64,000 nt of DNA, taken from the NCBI GenBank assembly GCA_914767715.1, contig OU612075.1:1-64000 (forward strand), given 5' to 3'. Shown piece after piece: positions 22,404-35,345 of this stretch (within the stretch, counting starts at the first letter, position 1; each line of letters opens with the position of its first letter). The position numbers and the translations under genes are program-made. The notes beneath the pieces were generated by a model. That model searched no databases. It saw only the letters and a program-made list of their open reading frames with translations, and was not told where the DNA came from. The stretch is from Membranipora membranacea (taxonomy: Eukaryota > Bryozoa > Gymnolaemata > Cheilostomatida > Membraniporidae).

Positions 22404-24054
22404 ACTGTCTCTCAGACTTCACTCCTCGCATCACTGAGTGCAAACTTGTGTTCTTTCTGCAACTGACAAGAGCTGCAGGACGTTTTATTCTATCTCCCAA
22501 ATGATTAGCAACTCAATAAACAAAACTTTACCGAAAAGAGGTGGTAAGATTTAACGTGTGTTAACAAAGCAGCAAATCTATGAACAATGAAGAACAGACA
22601 ACTCCTATAATCATTTTTCAGACCAGCAAGCCAATCAAAATCCTAGGTCATACAAAGGCCACAAAATGGAAAACCAGAGATACAGGGAATATTTCTGAGT
22701 CAGTCCAATGAAGGAGTTCATTGGTCAGTCAGTACAGAGAATGTACCCCCTTGTTTGGATTATAGATAGCACTAGCAGCAGGAAATGTCACTTGATCGAC
22801 AATTCAGATTTGAAATCCATCCATGAAAAGTTGGCTTACATTCTATCTCAACTGTGACCTCCCCTGAGATAGGCTAGGTGACTAGCACCATCATAATAAT
22901 AAGCCTAGCATTTTCCCTGCCTATATTATATGTTATGTATATGTATATATTGACTGAGTTACAAGCATGTATACATTGTGGTTGATCATGGACATTGGCA
23001 AAGTATACATGCTTGTGATTCCAAATGCCTATGACACTAGCACTGACTATTATGACTACTATGACTATGACTAGCACTGACTATGACTATGACTAGCACT
23101 GACTAGGTAGGACCAAGGAGGTAGTAAGGGGTAAGTAGGTAGAACTTGCCTTGGAGATCCAAAATTTCAACCAGAGTCCACCACGGAGTTAATTCGACCG
23201 TCCAATCCTGTCAGGGAGAATGGACCATTTTCCCTGGTCCAATTAAGTTCAAGACTCACTTTCCAGCTCCCATGCTCCCCAAATGTAGTTTTTTGCAGGT
23301 CCAGTGGTCAATTGCTCCTTCCTGGCCACTTCTCAAGACAGGCTTGGGGTGATGATGATATTGATGATATCAACACGGACTCCTTGGTATAACATTTGAA
23401 AAGCGAAATTCCATTGCATTCACACATTCCACCCCAGGGGCAAATGGGGAATATACATTACAAAACTTTATGCAGTTCTGAATTGACACTAAAAACCGTC
23501 GCTGGCGACGGGTGCTCAAGGCTTCTACGGCATTGTTATACAGCCTATGTCGTTAAAAATCCATTGTTCTTGAGGGGATGGTAAATGCATGCCGTAATAA
23601 TCGGAGTATAAGTCTCTATATGAGACAGTTTCCATATTCCTGAAAAAGTTGATGTTGTATGCGAAGAGATTACAGATGTTTTGAGTTCATTGGCTTATAA
23701 AATGCCGACACCACCGCCTATTCGATTTGATCTATGGCAGTAAAAGTTTTGATAGCCAGGTAAGGTGCGTGACTGTTCTTTAGAAACATCATATAATTTT
23801 TTCACAGAACTGGCTATTGCCCACAAAGAACTGAACTTTTTCTGTAGTGTGCATTAATTGCTGTTTTCATACCAAAGTGCGACCACAATGACTGTGATAT
23901 AAATGTGACACGTCACCATACACATGTTTTACATTCTAATATTAGACCTGTTTATTTTACAGTGTGACATCAGAGCTGTGATTTGTGATATAGTATAAGT
24001 AAACGGCTGTTATTGTCATATAGACATACATACAGACATACATACAGACGCAAT
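22404..24054. other. Intergenic region with repeats and a LINE scrap
   Basis: Contains the 5' flank of the coiled-coil gene, a short CTATGACTATGACTAGCACTGA repeat (about 23036-23105), a unique stretch at 23146-23350 that I cannot assign, and a LINE endonuclease remnant at 23695-23845. CATACATACAGA repeats lie just upstream of the LMLN start. Confidence 0.5.
23695..23845 (-). mobile_element. LINE endonuclease remnant
   Basis: The minus-strand frame reads SSLWAIASSVKKLYDVSKEQ and then LPGYQNFYCHRSNRIGGGVG before a stop. A GY-x(3)-HR-x(3)-R-x-GGGVG pattern is typical of the APE-type endonuclease of non-LTR elements. Related sequence occurs near 63853-63930 (SSSVWAVASFIKK, minus), and further similarity (CGTCGCTGGCGA) links about 23490-23520 with 63710-63730. 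Confidence 0.5.
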
Positions 24055-27000
24055 ATGCTGAGAGCTTGTGGGTCTGATAGGTCTGCTTCTGTTCTTGTTC
24101 ATGTTTGTCTGATTGTGACTGTAGTTCATCAGTGCTATGTCTCTGCTCAACAAACACCAACACAAGTCAAGTAAGTTCAAACCACTGAACTTAATAGTAC
24201 AATTCAATGGTTCAAACTAATACCTTGGCTTCTCAGTGTATATAATATATGCTGCAGCAAATATTCACCCATCGGCTCATCTGCCCTATAGATTAATAGG
24301 AAATAAAGCTAAATAACCTTATGACCTGCAACAACATCATATCTATGGTAGTTTAAGTGCTCAAACGGTGCAAGATGCTGGTAGAGGCATTTCATTATCA
24401 ACCACTTTCTCCCCTCCGTTTAAGTATATACCCATAAAGTGCCACAGTTATGGCCCCCTTCATTGTGGTGAGACAACTAATAAATCGCTGGCTAGACAAC
24501 ACCTGCCACAAAACAGTACATTGTAGTAAACCATATAATTCCTCAACCTTACCAAATTTTTGAAGGAAAAATATATTGTCATTCCAAGTCAAAATCGAGC
24601 AATCCTGGGAACTTGTCAGTATATTGGTATGATTGATATGAAACAATATGTCTTGATTGCCTATACATAACTATCCATTAGCTTGCTTAAAACCTTTTCC
24701 TCTTGTATGACCAGTCTTTTTATCTAGCTCCATCTCAATTTTTAAGAAATGTTTGGAGTTATCCTCTTTAAACATGGTGCCATAACTGTGGCACTTTATG
24801 GGTATGTACTTAAACGGAGGGGAGAAAGTGGTTGATAATGAAATGCCTCTTCCAGCATCTTGCACCGTTTGAGCACTTAAACTATATCTATGGTAATGTA
24901 GTTCACTCACATCACATAATACATTATTAATCCATACATGCTTTTCATGGTGTTTGGGGCTTGGTCCATTATTTTCACCTTTTAAAACTTAAGCCACTAT
25001 AGTGATCCAACGCTATAGCCACTATAGTGATCCAACGCTATAGCCACTATAGTGATCCAACGCTATAGCCACTATAGTGATCCAACGCTATAGTGGATCG
25101 ATATAAAAGTGGCGGTTTATATACAACCAACGAATAAGCCATTCACTATTATAAAGAAAACTCACTCCCATATTATAGTCTCCAAACCCTGTGATAATGG
25201 TGAGAAGCCTTGATGTTGCTCGATTTATTTGTTTCCGGTATCATCTTTATGGGTCTACGGACTATATACTAATGTGGCACAGGAGCATTTTATGTTGGAT
25301 GCCCTCCCTGACACCACCGTGATCTGCTGGGAATTAAACACAAGATCTCTCGATTGAAATACTCAGGCCCTATCCATGGCACAAAGGCCATTGACTATTA
25401 TAATATTGATCATAATTATATAAAAGGTGATCACTAATACAGTTGATTGATCATAAAAATTATTGTAATCAGTAATTATAATTAGTTTTCACCAGAATCA
25501 AACTAAGAGCTTTGAGTTGAGATTTTATTGTACTGTAAGTCATTTAAATTTTACAAAGTGGTGGATGTACAATTATAATTATAGCTCTACATGTATTATG
25601 AAATATATAGTTGATTGTTTTTCATGTTTATATAGCTATACAGTGATAGATGGAGGATCTACTGATGACCAACAGACAGACAATACTGATGTATACGACT
25701 GGTTTAAGCCAATCAGAGTTTATACACATGAATTAGATCTCAATCATCACCTTAACTCAGACGATATAGAGCTAGTCAGGGAACTAGTCAATCAGTCAGC
25801 TTATAAACTTACTCAAATTTTCTCAGGTTAGTCCATAAATCAATATATATATATATACATAATATATATGAATATAACTCATCTCCTCACTATGATAGAG
25901 CTATGATGCCTCCTTATGGTGAACAGACTACTAAGTCTGAGATTCACAGCCCAGTCTACAATGTACAGACCACCAAGTAGGAGTTTTACAGACTACTCAC
26001 CAATAGACAGTTTTCTGAGCTCTTATCTATGCCTCAATTCGGAGTTTTCCTCTCTCCAGTTTGGTACTTTTAACCCACGACGCATATGAAAAACCTGCTG
26101 AAAGAGGGTTATTTTGAAAACCGCTTATGTTAGGATAAAAATGATTTTTGATTCAGAGTCTGCACCATTGAAAACCCTGTGAGACAGGGTTTCCAAATCA
26201 TTGGAGGCTTGAATGTTGATAAATCTTAATTTTGGTGACAAAACTCGTGAAAAACTCTGCCAAATTGTCCGCAAAACAGGCAGAAAATGCTATAATTGAC
26301 TATCCAAATACAAAAATTATTTCCCAAACTATGTCCATACGAGTTTTCAATGTTGCAGATTCTGAATAAAAAATAATTTTTATCCTATTATAAGCGATTT
26401 TCAAGATAACCCTCTTTTCAGCACGTTTTTCATATGCGGCGTGGGTTAAAAGTACCAGACTGGAGAGAGGACAACTCTGAATTGAGGCCTAATTCAGAGC
26501 TCAGAAAACTGTCTATAATATAGATAATTTAGTCGGGAGTCAGGACTGTATTTTATTTTTAGTATTCCCTATTAGTAGTACACTAAGATTAGCTATAGAT
26601 ATAGATAGGAACTGTGGAGCAGCCAATCACATAACACGACACTGTATGGACTCTAATAGAGATGATGCTTCTCCTAACCTATATGATGAGAAATGTGGTC
26701 TGTCTGCCGGCTTCAATGTAAGATATAACTACACTTAAACTCAGCGACCAGTGTATTATCCATCTCTTTTAGAACTTGTTTTCTTTTTAAAAGTCATTGA
26801 ATGCACATATCTCTGGGCTTAACATACCGAACCTACATCCATAAAAGTTTGATAAAACTTTATTTCAAATTATCCTACAGGATCCAATGTCTCAGCATAT
26901 AAAATGTTTTGTGTTTTTACAAGTTTTTCTTCTCACGTTTTATTTATATTTTTTAACTTATTTCCTGTGAACAAACAAGGAGCTGTTCTCTCATCATCAT

Positions 27001-30000
27001 CATCATAAAGAGGAATTTCAGCTGTCACATGGCAATATAAATTTTCAAGTTCACAGCAGTCCTTATTCTGGATTAATGGAAATTGTGAGAGGTCAATATA
27101 ATTGTCAGAATTTTAAAGTCCATGAAGTTTTTTGTTCTGTAGGGCTTTCAAGGGCTTAACATCTGAACCAAGAAGTACTGTTGAAACTCTGATTTATTTA
27201 TATGTGTTGTCAGATACCACTAGAGCATCTATCGGAACTGAGACGATATACAACATCAGGTACCTCACCGTATACAGTACAAATACCTGAGGGAGAAGGT
27301 GTCAACAATACTGATCTTATATTATATATCAGCTCTCGCTCTATAGAACACTGTGTGAGTCTCACAGTAAACACCTCCGCTGCTCTGCTGCTATATAATT
27401 CAATGCTGCCAATTCGGTAACAATTCAATGACTCAATGCTAATGATCTCTGAGTGTCTATATAGATTCTAGCTTTATCACAATTAAGCTTTTCATTTCAC
27501 AAAATTAATTGTATCATCTTGTCTTCCACATTAACAGAATCTACATACAGCCTCAGTTCTAGCCTTTGCTCAAATTTGTAAGCGGGATCAGTATGGACGC
27601 CCTGTTGCTTCATTCCTCAATATATGCCCTGACCAAATAGCACAGGTGTCCCGGCTCAAACTTAGAGATGTAAGTACCATAACTTTCATTATCTAAAGCT
27701 CTTCCACGTCCATCAATAATAGAAAAGAGACAAACTATTAATCAGTTGTCACCTCCTGTTTCTCTGTAGTTTGAGTAGAAGATTTCAACATGACCTCATA
27801 CTGTGTGAATAAAACATAAATATTGTTATTATGTGTGAAAATGTATTTGTAAATTTGCACACTTTTGGTATAAAATAAATTATTATTTATTATATTTTAG
27901 ACTATATTTCATGAGATGATGCACGCAGTTGGGTTCAGCTCATCCAGCTTTAAGTTTGCTCTGACGTCGTGTTATTTGGAGTCCGGAGAGTTTAAGTGTA
28001 ATTTTCTCGACCCAGATGCAGCTACTCATGGATTTGATATCGGCAGCGATGTTTTATCGGAGACTTTTGGAGCTGGTGTGTATTGTACTACAATAATACC
28101 CTCATGTCGTACTTTCTATGTAGTGGGAACTTACGATACTCGGGCACATGCTTTAACTTGATTGCAGGGCATTGCATGTTATCGTTTCCTGAATATAGAG
28201 AATTCAACTGGGGCGGGATAACATGTCTTTTCTGATACTTAATATTTTATTGCAGTTTATAATTCTGGTTGCACTTGTTGTATATAATTTTTAATTATAT
28301 TTCTAGTACCAGAATACAGATTTAAATTAGAGAGAACTCGAACAGCATGGCAGCAGCATATTGAGTGTGATGATATAAATCTGGAGGAAACTTTGGGACC
28401 TACTCTAGTCTCATTCCCTTCTAAATCACCCGCTGGGGTATGTTACTTATTATGTCTAATAACATAGAACATTAAAGGATATCCACAGAAAATGGAGGAA
28501 TATATTGGCGTTATCATGAGACGAAGCCTATTATATATTATATTGTATGATAGCTGAAGTCTTTGTCTATCAACATTTGTGGACGAATTCAGCTTTATAC
28601 GCCAGACCACCCATTGAGTTGAACGCTCTGAATTTTTCCGCTATTGAAATTTTTACAAGTACAGCAAGTACAGAAATTACTGCCTGACTGTAAATTGCTT
28701 TTGTTTCGGGGTATGAGTACGGATCTTACAGTTACAGCCCATACAGCTGATACAGCACATGCACATCAATACCTTGTATTATATGAGTATAAGTATTAGC
28801 AGTTTTGTATATTAGATCACTATATTATACAGGGTTATAAGCCAGGCGATCACTGGAACTGGAGCGCCATGATGGGATCTCTTATGAGTCAATTTGTCTC
28901 CGAGGTAAATCTATCATCCTCTGTGTAATAATGAGCTCTAAGTCTGAACTCAGCATATCTGTCTAACACACACTATCAGTATTTGTCTATATGCAACAAT
29001 CAACTCTATAAAAAGTCCACCTTTAGCTGTCTGGTACAAACTCAATGTTGTGATCGTGATATGTATATGTATATATAAATATTTTTACTATATGTTGTTT
29101 GTTCTTCAGCCCTATTTACAAGTACTAGACAGAGTGACTCTGTCTGTTCTGGAGGATCTGGGCTGGTATAGAGTTAATTATATGCTGACAGATCCACTTA
29201 TCTGGGGATCCAGCTCCGGCTGTCACTTCGGAGAGAGAGAATTCTGTGAGCAAGTCAACTCTGGTCAGAGAAATGATACTTATATGTGTCAACATGTGTG
29301 AGTCATCAGTCTTAGTGTGTGTGTGTGAGTCATCAGTCTTAGTCTGTCTGTGTGAGTCATCAGTCTTAGTCTGTCTGTGTGAGTCATCAGTCATAGTCTG
29401 TCTGTGTGAGTCATCAGTCTTAGTCTGTCTGTGTGATTCATCAGTCTTAGTCTGTCTGTGTGAGTCATCAGTCTTAGTCTGTCTGTGTGTATGTACATGT
29501 CTATGTGTATACTGTGGTGATGATGTACATGTGTGATCTCAAATCATCTGTGTACCTTTATGTCTGTGATGGTCGACCACTGCAGCTCATTACGCTGGTT
29601 TATGACTTGCAGTGCTCAAGACTAGTATTCTTCCGATGTCTTTGAAACATAGTTGCCACTAAATATCCTCTTCATTGATGCGGTCATTACAACCGATGAC
29701 GGATCAAATATTGTTGCCTTATATATTAATGTTGTATATATTATTTATTTTACTGCGTTTTAGTGGACAGTCAGGATGTCATTATCTTCACCTACATAAG
29801 GCTGTATGTAATTATACTCTGAGCAGTAGAGAAATATGTAGATTTTATAAAATACAACAAGCAGATGGAGATCAAGAGGTAAGTCCCATAGCTCCCTCTA
29901 TAGACTTTATATATAAGAATATGGTCCTCTCTCACTAAGCCCCCTCTCATGTCAATACCCCCTAACTAAGTCCTCTCTGCATCACATAGGGCAAACTTTT

Positions 30001-31416
30001 GAGATCAATTGCACCTAACTAAAATTGAATAGATTTTACAACAAAAAATGTTATCTGATTAGTGATTACTTTCTTTTTTTTTCTGTATTTTGCTATAAAG
30101 AAACATTCTAAATTAAGAGAAATAAATGTTCAAAGAAAGTAAATAAAAGCGTGGGTCAGCCAGACAGTCTGTGACTAGAGTGGCGGCCAACCCTCCAACT
30201 AATTACAAAAACACCACATAAACATCATGAAAAGCCCAGACAAAACATGCCTACTGTACCCGCTATCCACCCCACATCCATAACATTTATAACATTCTGT
30301 ATTTAGTAAATATGGGTCTTTGGCTCCACATGATGCCACAATGACAATTTGCCCCATTATCTACTGTACAAAACAAAATGTTTTTAAAGTCATGTAGGGT
30401 GGTAATCGGGGAGGCTGGAGGGTTTTTCAATATTCTGAGCTCCACTGTCACTTGATCAGAGGTCAAGCAATGAAAGGAAGGTAAATGACCCTAGCACCTC
30501 AATATGTTTGATGTTGGTAAGCCAATCAGGACACATGTAAGACTTCAAAGGAAATTTATAAATACTTGTCTATATGGGCTGCGCTCTATAACAGACTCGC
30601 AGATCAGGGGGCCTCAAAATCAAGGAGGGCCAACTCCAAAATATATAACAATTTGAACCTAAAATATCTATATTTGCAAAATGATAATTCAATGTGATAG
30701 TAGTCAAAAATAATGAGATCATCACTGAGTTACTTTATTCCAATCAATTTTCACCAATACAGATTTTAAAGAGCACGCATTTCCCTGACTGGCAGCGTTT
30801 AGGGTTTTACATAGATATTTTGGGGCATGTATAAATTTGTGCTGATGGTATATTCGTCTTTTTTAGGGGGCGTGTTTTATAACAAACCATGAGCGACTAG
30901 GTGAGCAGCAGCAGCAGAGGGACGGTGAGCCAGTCGAGGAATTCTGTGAGGATTGTAGATGTTTTGTGTCGTCTCTCACATCTCAGGTAATCTCATCACA
31001 TCCTCTAATCATGAGTTGTGTTGTCAGTCTCACCACACAGACCGACTACGAGACATGAGTCAGAAGTGATATTAACAAAATCAAATTTTGCTACTTCTAC
31101 TATTATTTTCTATTTCGGATGTATTCATTTTTCCAGTAGCACATTTTGCATCAATCCTTTTACTATGGTGCAATGAAAACAGACCAGCTATTATGTGCAC
31201 ACTGGTCTCAGCACTCAAACTAATGCTTCTGTAGTGAGATTAATGGCTCCGTAATCTCAGACTACCGTCCCCATATTGTTAGCATTCAGGCTATTTGCTC
31301 CAATCAGCCGTACTACCATGACTTGGGTAATTTCTCTATATATGATTGGAGTTATTGGGACAATTCAGTTTCAATCATTGATATATAAATACCAATTGTT
31401 AGACATTTAGTTACGT

Positions 31417-31459
<43 letters not shown>

Positions 31460-34400
31460 TTTATTTCACTGATCAATGTTCTGTCAAAACAAATGAGATC
31501 ATGTGTAGACATCAAGATGAAGTTATTTACTAAGAAGAATGAATCTATAAAATAATTTAAAAAATTGCTCTCTGGTCAGGAAATTACACGGAAAATAATT
31601 CAAAAATATCCAAAGAACAGATTCTTCCCCAAGTGTGCAGTTCTACTTTTTGGTGGAATAGTTCTGCGACTGTGAGTGCTAGGCCGACCGGGTATGTAAC
31701 AGTGAAGAATATGATGGTCATCAGCTAAGATCTTATTGGCATACCGGAGGCATACTATATCTAGATACACATTGAGTTCCTCTAATTTGAGAAACGCCAA
31801 CCTATCGGCGTAGTGTTCTAGTCGGGGAAGAATAATGAACAAGCACAGCCTTTGGTATCTCTCGAGCTTGTCTTTGTCATATTTTGCTATATATGGGTAC
31901 CAGCTCGGTGCTGCATACGAGATGATTGACAGTATGCGAGCCTGATAAAATAGCACAAGACCTGATGTAGCGACACCTGCTTTCTTTAGATTAACAAGTG
32001 CATGGTAGGCTGATCGAGATTTGGAGATAACATTGTCAACATGGTTAGTGAACTTCATGTGAAAATCGTATGTTACTCCTAGCAGTTTGGTGTGATTGCT
32101 GATTTGCACATTGGCGCCGTTGATTGTTACTGGGTCAATGGAAATCGACTTCTGGAGTGTAAAGTTCATAGCTGTGGACTTAGAAGCATTGAGTAGCATA
32201 AAGTTGTCATTACACCACTGTGATGCATAGTCGGCAGCTTTCTGTAGTATGTTACTATGTAGTGATACAGTGGCTTTGTGTGCTGTTGTGTTGCTGACGA
32301 GAGCATCTGCTGATGATATGGCAGTGTATATGGTGGTGTCGTCAGCATACTTCACAAAGTCTGCATCTGGAGTCAGGTCATCTATGAAAGTGTTCCACAA
32401 GATCGGCCCCATTATAGTGCCCTGTGGTACCCCTATATGACAGGGTTGGTAGCTGGAGGTATGGTCTTGATACCTAACACATTGAGAGCGATCAATGAGA
32501 AAGCTCTTTACAAGATTTACGATTGAAGGCTGGACATTCAGCTGACATAGTTTAGTGGTGGCATAATCTGGCCGCATTCTGTCGAATGCCTTGCTAAAGT
32601 CTAACATCAGCGCTTGAGTAGTAATCGTGTTCTTATTGTCGAGATATAACTAGACATCTGTGGAAAACTTGACCAGAGCACTGGTTGTACCTAAGGATGG
32701 GGTGTAGGCATACTGATGTCTTAGTTGAGGAATGTCATTTCGTAGATGTTTAGCTACGACCTTCTCGGTGATTTTGCTAAGATGGTATAAGAGGCTGATC
32801 GGTCTCATATCTTTGAACTGGGTGGGTGTTTTCACCCTGTTGATTGGCCTTATCTCGGATTTCTTCCACAATTTTGGAAAGCAGTGTGTTGACATTATAC
32901 TGTTTACTATGTGGGCTATTGGTTCACATAAAATCCAGGAGTTGTTTTTTGATATCCAACTTGGATAGTCTGCCGAGTGTGTGGCCTTATGGGTATCGAT
33001 GCCGCTTAGCAGGGTATGGATTTCCTCTTCAGTGACAGATATTGGTGTGTCATCTGTTTGTGGTGGAATGTCTGGAATTTCATGTGTGGAATTCCCGTGT
33101 ACTGCAAGATAGTAATTGTTCAGCTTGTCAGGAATTTCCTTGCTTGATAACCAGCTATCTTCGATATTGATCAATGTTGGATTAGAAAGCGTTGTTTCTT
33201 CACCTGTTAGCTTTTTGATGTTGTGCCACTATGATCTTGAGCCCTGAAGTGTCTTGTTGATGGTTGAATTAGTTTGTTTATGTAGGGCGCTTTTGATTTG
33301 CTTTGATAGCTGTTTTGATAGGTATTTCCAAGCTGGATTGTTTAATTTGTGAGCTCTCTTCTTTGCCCTGCGCAGCTTCCTTATGAGAGGAGTTGTGATA
33401 CAGGGCTTTCCCGAGGGAACCCTGATATTTCTCATGGGGCAATGTTTATCATACAGCGCATTGATGGTGTTTTGAAACAGCTCGACTTTGTCGTCAGCAG
33501 AAGAATGACCGTGTAACTCCTGCCAGGATACGCCTGATAGTTCCTCAGTCAATGCTATTTTCGATTTGGGGGTCACCATATGCTTTCTAACGGTATGATA
33601 TCTTGGTTGCTGCTTACGGCTGGTTGGCTCGATTGATAAAGCACAATGATCATTGAGTAGAATGGCAGGTTGACGATTGCACCCAATATTGATATACTCA
33701 TCAACATCAGTGAATATCTTGTCAAGAATATTTTCTCCTCTGGTAGGAAAATCTACAAGTTGCGTGATGGGGAACAATGTAGTTATCGCACCTGTTTCAA
33801 GATCATTGAAGTCACCGCATAAACAGAATTTGGCTGACTTGTGCTTATTGAGGTATTTTGACATCGTTGTTATGATGTGGTTGATAGTTTCGTCACGTTG
33901 CTTTTTGAGCAAGTTTGGCGGGTGATAAATGTTACCATAGATCACTGGTGGATGATAAGGTTGGTGTAGGAGAAACCAGTAGGCAGACGTGTGGCCATTA
34001 GTGTAATCGCAGAGTTTGGTGACAGCAAGATGCTCTTTGACATACACAGCAACTCCGCCGCCGGTTCTCTTATTTCCACGATGACATGTATGTAACGTAA
34101 AGTTATCGATGTTATATGGTGAATCTTTTTGGCTATTTAACCATGTTTCCTGAATCATTATTAGATCGTACTGCGGCGCTAACAGCTTTAATTCAGAGAA
34201 CTTATCATGGTTAAGCGACCTGATGTTGTGTACATATAGGCTTGGAAGATTCACCTGGGTTATTGTCGATCGGGTGTTGATTAAAGGTACCGTTGTTAGA
34301 TGTTGCGGCTTGGTTCTTGGTCTAGGCTCGCATTGACGATTAGACACAATAGATGGGATATAGTGTTGAGTGGTGACTTCTCTCAAGCATCTAACGCGAC

Positions 34401-35345
34401 GGCTATCATGATTTATTACTAATATCGTTTTTTAGAATGATGAGGTTATGTTAGGTAGAGGAGTCTGTCACAGGAGACAGTGTATTGATGGTGAACTACA
34501 TATATCTATAAATAATACATGGATAAGATGTCCGTATAACACGAGTGTTACTGTAAGTTATAGTTTTCTTCTCTTGAGAATTGTGAGTTTTTTTGTGTAA
34601 GTATAGGATAACTTATGTTGTCCACTCCCATCTTTCTTCGTCACTTAAAACTCTGGGGCTTCAGCTGTAAAACTCTGGGGCTTCTCGGCTCATCACCTTC
34701 AAATTTATCAATGTATCCATAGATGCCTTATACTTATGCTGTGAAGTATCATGGATGAATGCATGTAACTTGCCAAAATGCAGCTGCATAAAAAATGAAC
34801 TTCTAGCTCCAGTTTAGTGCTTAGATTTAATCAGAGTGACATTTAATCTGTATAACACATACTTTTGAGGCTTTTTGGTTTTCACTCATGTCTCATGTCC
34901 CCCTCAAAAATGTAACATAAAAAGATAGAATTAGTTATTTGCGCAGAAAGTTGCCATCAACATGTCTACATGGATAGCTTACATTCTCTTACTATAGGCT
35001 CTACATTCATATTGTGCATTTCATTCTCTTCTAAAATCTATAACCATAACAGCCTGTCTGTGTTTCTGTTACCAGGTGGAAGGTTTGCAGGGTATCGTCA
35101 GATGCCCTCCCTCTGGTGTCCTGTGTACAGATAGAGATCTGAGGCTAACAGAGCTCATACATGGACAGACTACTTCTTCTCCTCTTACATCATCAGTAGG
35201 TACAGAGTCTATTCCTCAGACTTCATCTCAGACTACCCCAGATTATGTAAGGAATAACATCACAAATAGTGCTGATTGTCTACACAGATGTGGCCCTGCA
35301 GCAGTGACTCTACTTATAGTAACACTAATATCACTCATCCCCTGA
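24055..35345 (+). CDS. LMLN: Leishmanolysin-like metallopeptidase (M8 family)
   Basis: Thirteen coding exons: 24055-24170, 25636-25826, 26563-26717, 27214-27354, 27538-27669, 27901-28075, 28307-28437, 28833-28904, 29110-29297, 29764-29878, 30867-30986, 34436-34552 and 35076-35345; 640 aa, all phases consistent. Exon 1 encodes a likely signal peptide (SVLVHVCLIVTVVHQCYVSA). The zinc motif is HEMMHAVGF (about 249-257), matching HExxHxxGF; the third histidine is probably in PGDHWNWSAMMG (about 354), as in M8 peptidases. LEDLGWYRVNY and the following cysteine-rich region also match. The C terminus is Thr/Ser-rich and ends in a hydrophobic tail (VTLLIVTLISLIP), suggesting a GPI-anchor signal as in GP63, or a membrane anchor. 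I did not see the CxHD-type prodomain cysteine segment, so a small exon between 1 and 2 may be missed. Family roles are cell migration and matrix or protein processing. Confidence 0.92.
24350..24884. mobile_element. Fold-back element with 105-bp inverted arms in LMLN intron 1
   Basis: The left arm 24350-24454 and right arm 24779-24884 are inverted repeats with only about three mismatches (for example TTAAGTGCTCAAACGGTGCA against its reverse complement). The spacer is 324 bp and non-coding. A partial related sequence (TTGCACCGTTTGAGCGCTTA) occurs in PLK4 intron 11 near 51793-51820, so this is a dispersed family, probably MITE-like. Confidence 0.7.
24993..25092. repeat. 25-bp tandem repeat in LMLN intron 1
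   Basis: Four perfect copies of a unit starting GCCACTATAGTGATCCAACG. Each unit carries CTATAG and CGCTATA, a small inverted motif. Confidence 0.9.
26003..26517. mobile_element. Fold-back element with about 180-bp inverted arms in LMLN intron 2
   Basis: The left arm (26003-26185) and the right arm (26340-26517, reversed) match through ATAGACAGTTTTCTGAGCTC, CCTCTCTCCAGT and TTTAACCCACG to the inner end, at roughly 85% identity by eye. The centre is about 155 bp. No transposase frame is present. Structure fits a non-autonomous fold-back or MITE-type element lying between LMLN exons 2 and 3. Confidence 0.75.
29298..29492. repeat. 27-bp minisatellite seeded at the LMLN exon 9 donor
   Basis: Seven copies of a 27-bp unit beginning GTGAGTCATCAGTCTTAGTC. 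The first copy begins exactly at the exon 9 donor GT. Six copies carry GTGAGT, a strong donor hexamer, and one carries GTGATT. Units also include CATCAG and TCTTAG. Confidence 0.9.
29879..30866. other. LMLN intron 10, no further feature
   Basis: About 1 kb of AT-rich intron. I see no repeat array, retroelement or additional exon. Confidence 0.5.
31421..31455. repeat. TA dinucleotide microsatellite
   Basis: About 17 uninterrupted TA pairs within LMLN intron 11, just beyond the 3' end of the antisense LINE coding region. Similar TA runs lie at 47129-47149 and 55145-55173 in PLK4 introns. Confidence 0.9.
31600..34386 (-). mobile_element. Non-LTR retrotransposon (CR1/jockey-like LINE), two premature stops
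   Basis: One minus-strand frame runs 34386 to 31600 (929 codons), interrupted only by in-frame TAG codons near 33229 and 32650. The N-terminal part is an APE endonuclease: YVHNIRSLNHDKFSEL, IMIQETWLN with the catalytic Glu, RTGGGVAVYV, CLCGDFND and LNDHCALS. The C-terminal part is a reverse transcriptase: DMRPISLL, LDFSKAFDRM, IGVPQGTIMGPILW and KYADDTTIY (YADD box). It lies antisense in LMLN intron 11, and its 5' side reaches within about 50 bp of the exon 12 acceptor. No ORF1 was found, so the copy is probably 5'-truncated. Only two stops in 929 codons points to a fairly recent insertion. Confidence 0.9.

Noticed and set aside
25197..25310. ATG frame MVRSLDVARFICFRYH as an LMLN first exon
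   Set aside because: No signal peptide and no donor in phase with exon 2; the 24055 exon has a signal peptide and a matching phase-2 GTAAGT donor.
32249..33925. Plus-strand frames opposite the LINE
   Set aside because: Shadows of the LINE endonuclease and RT frame on the minus strand.
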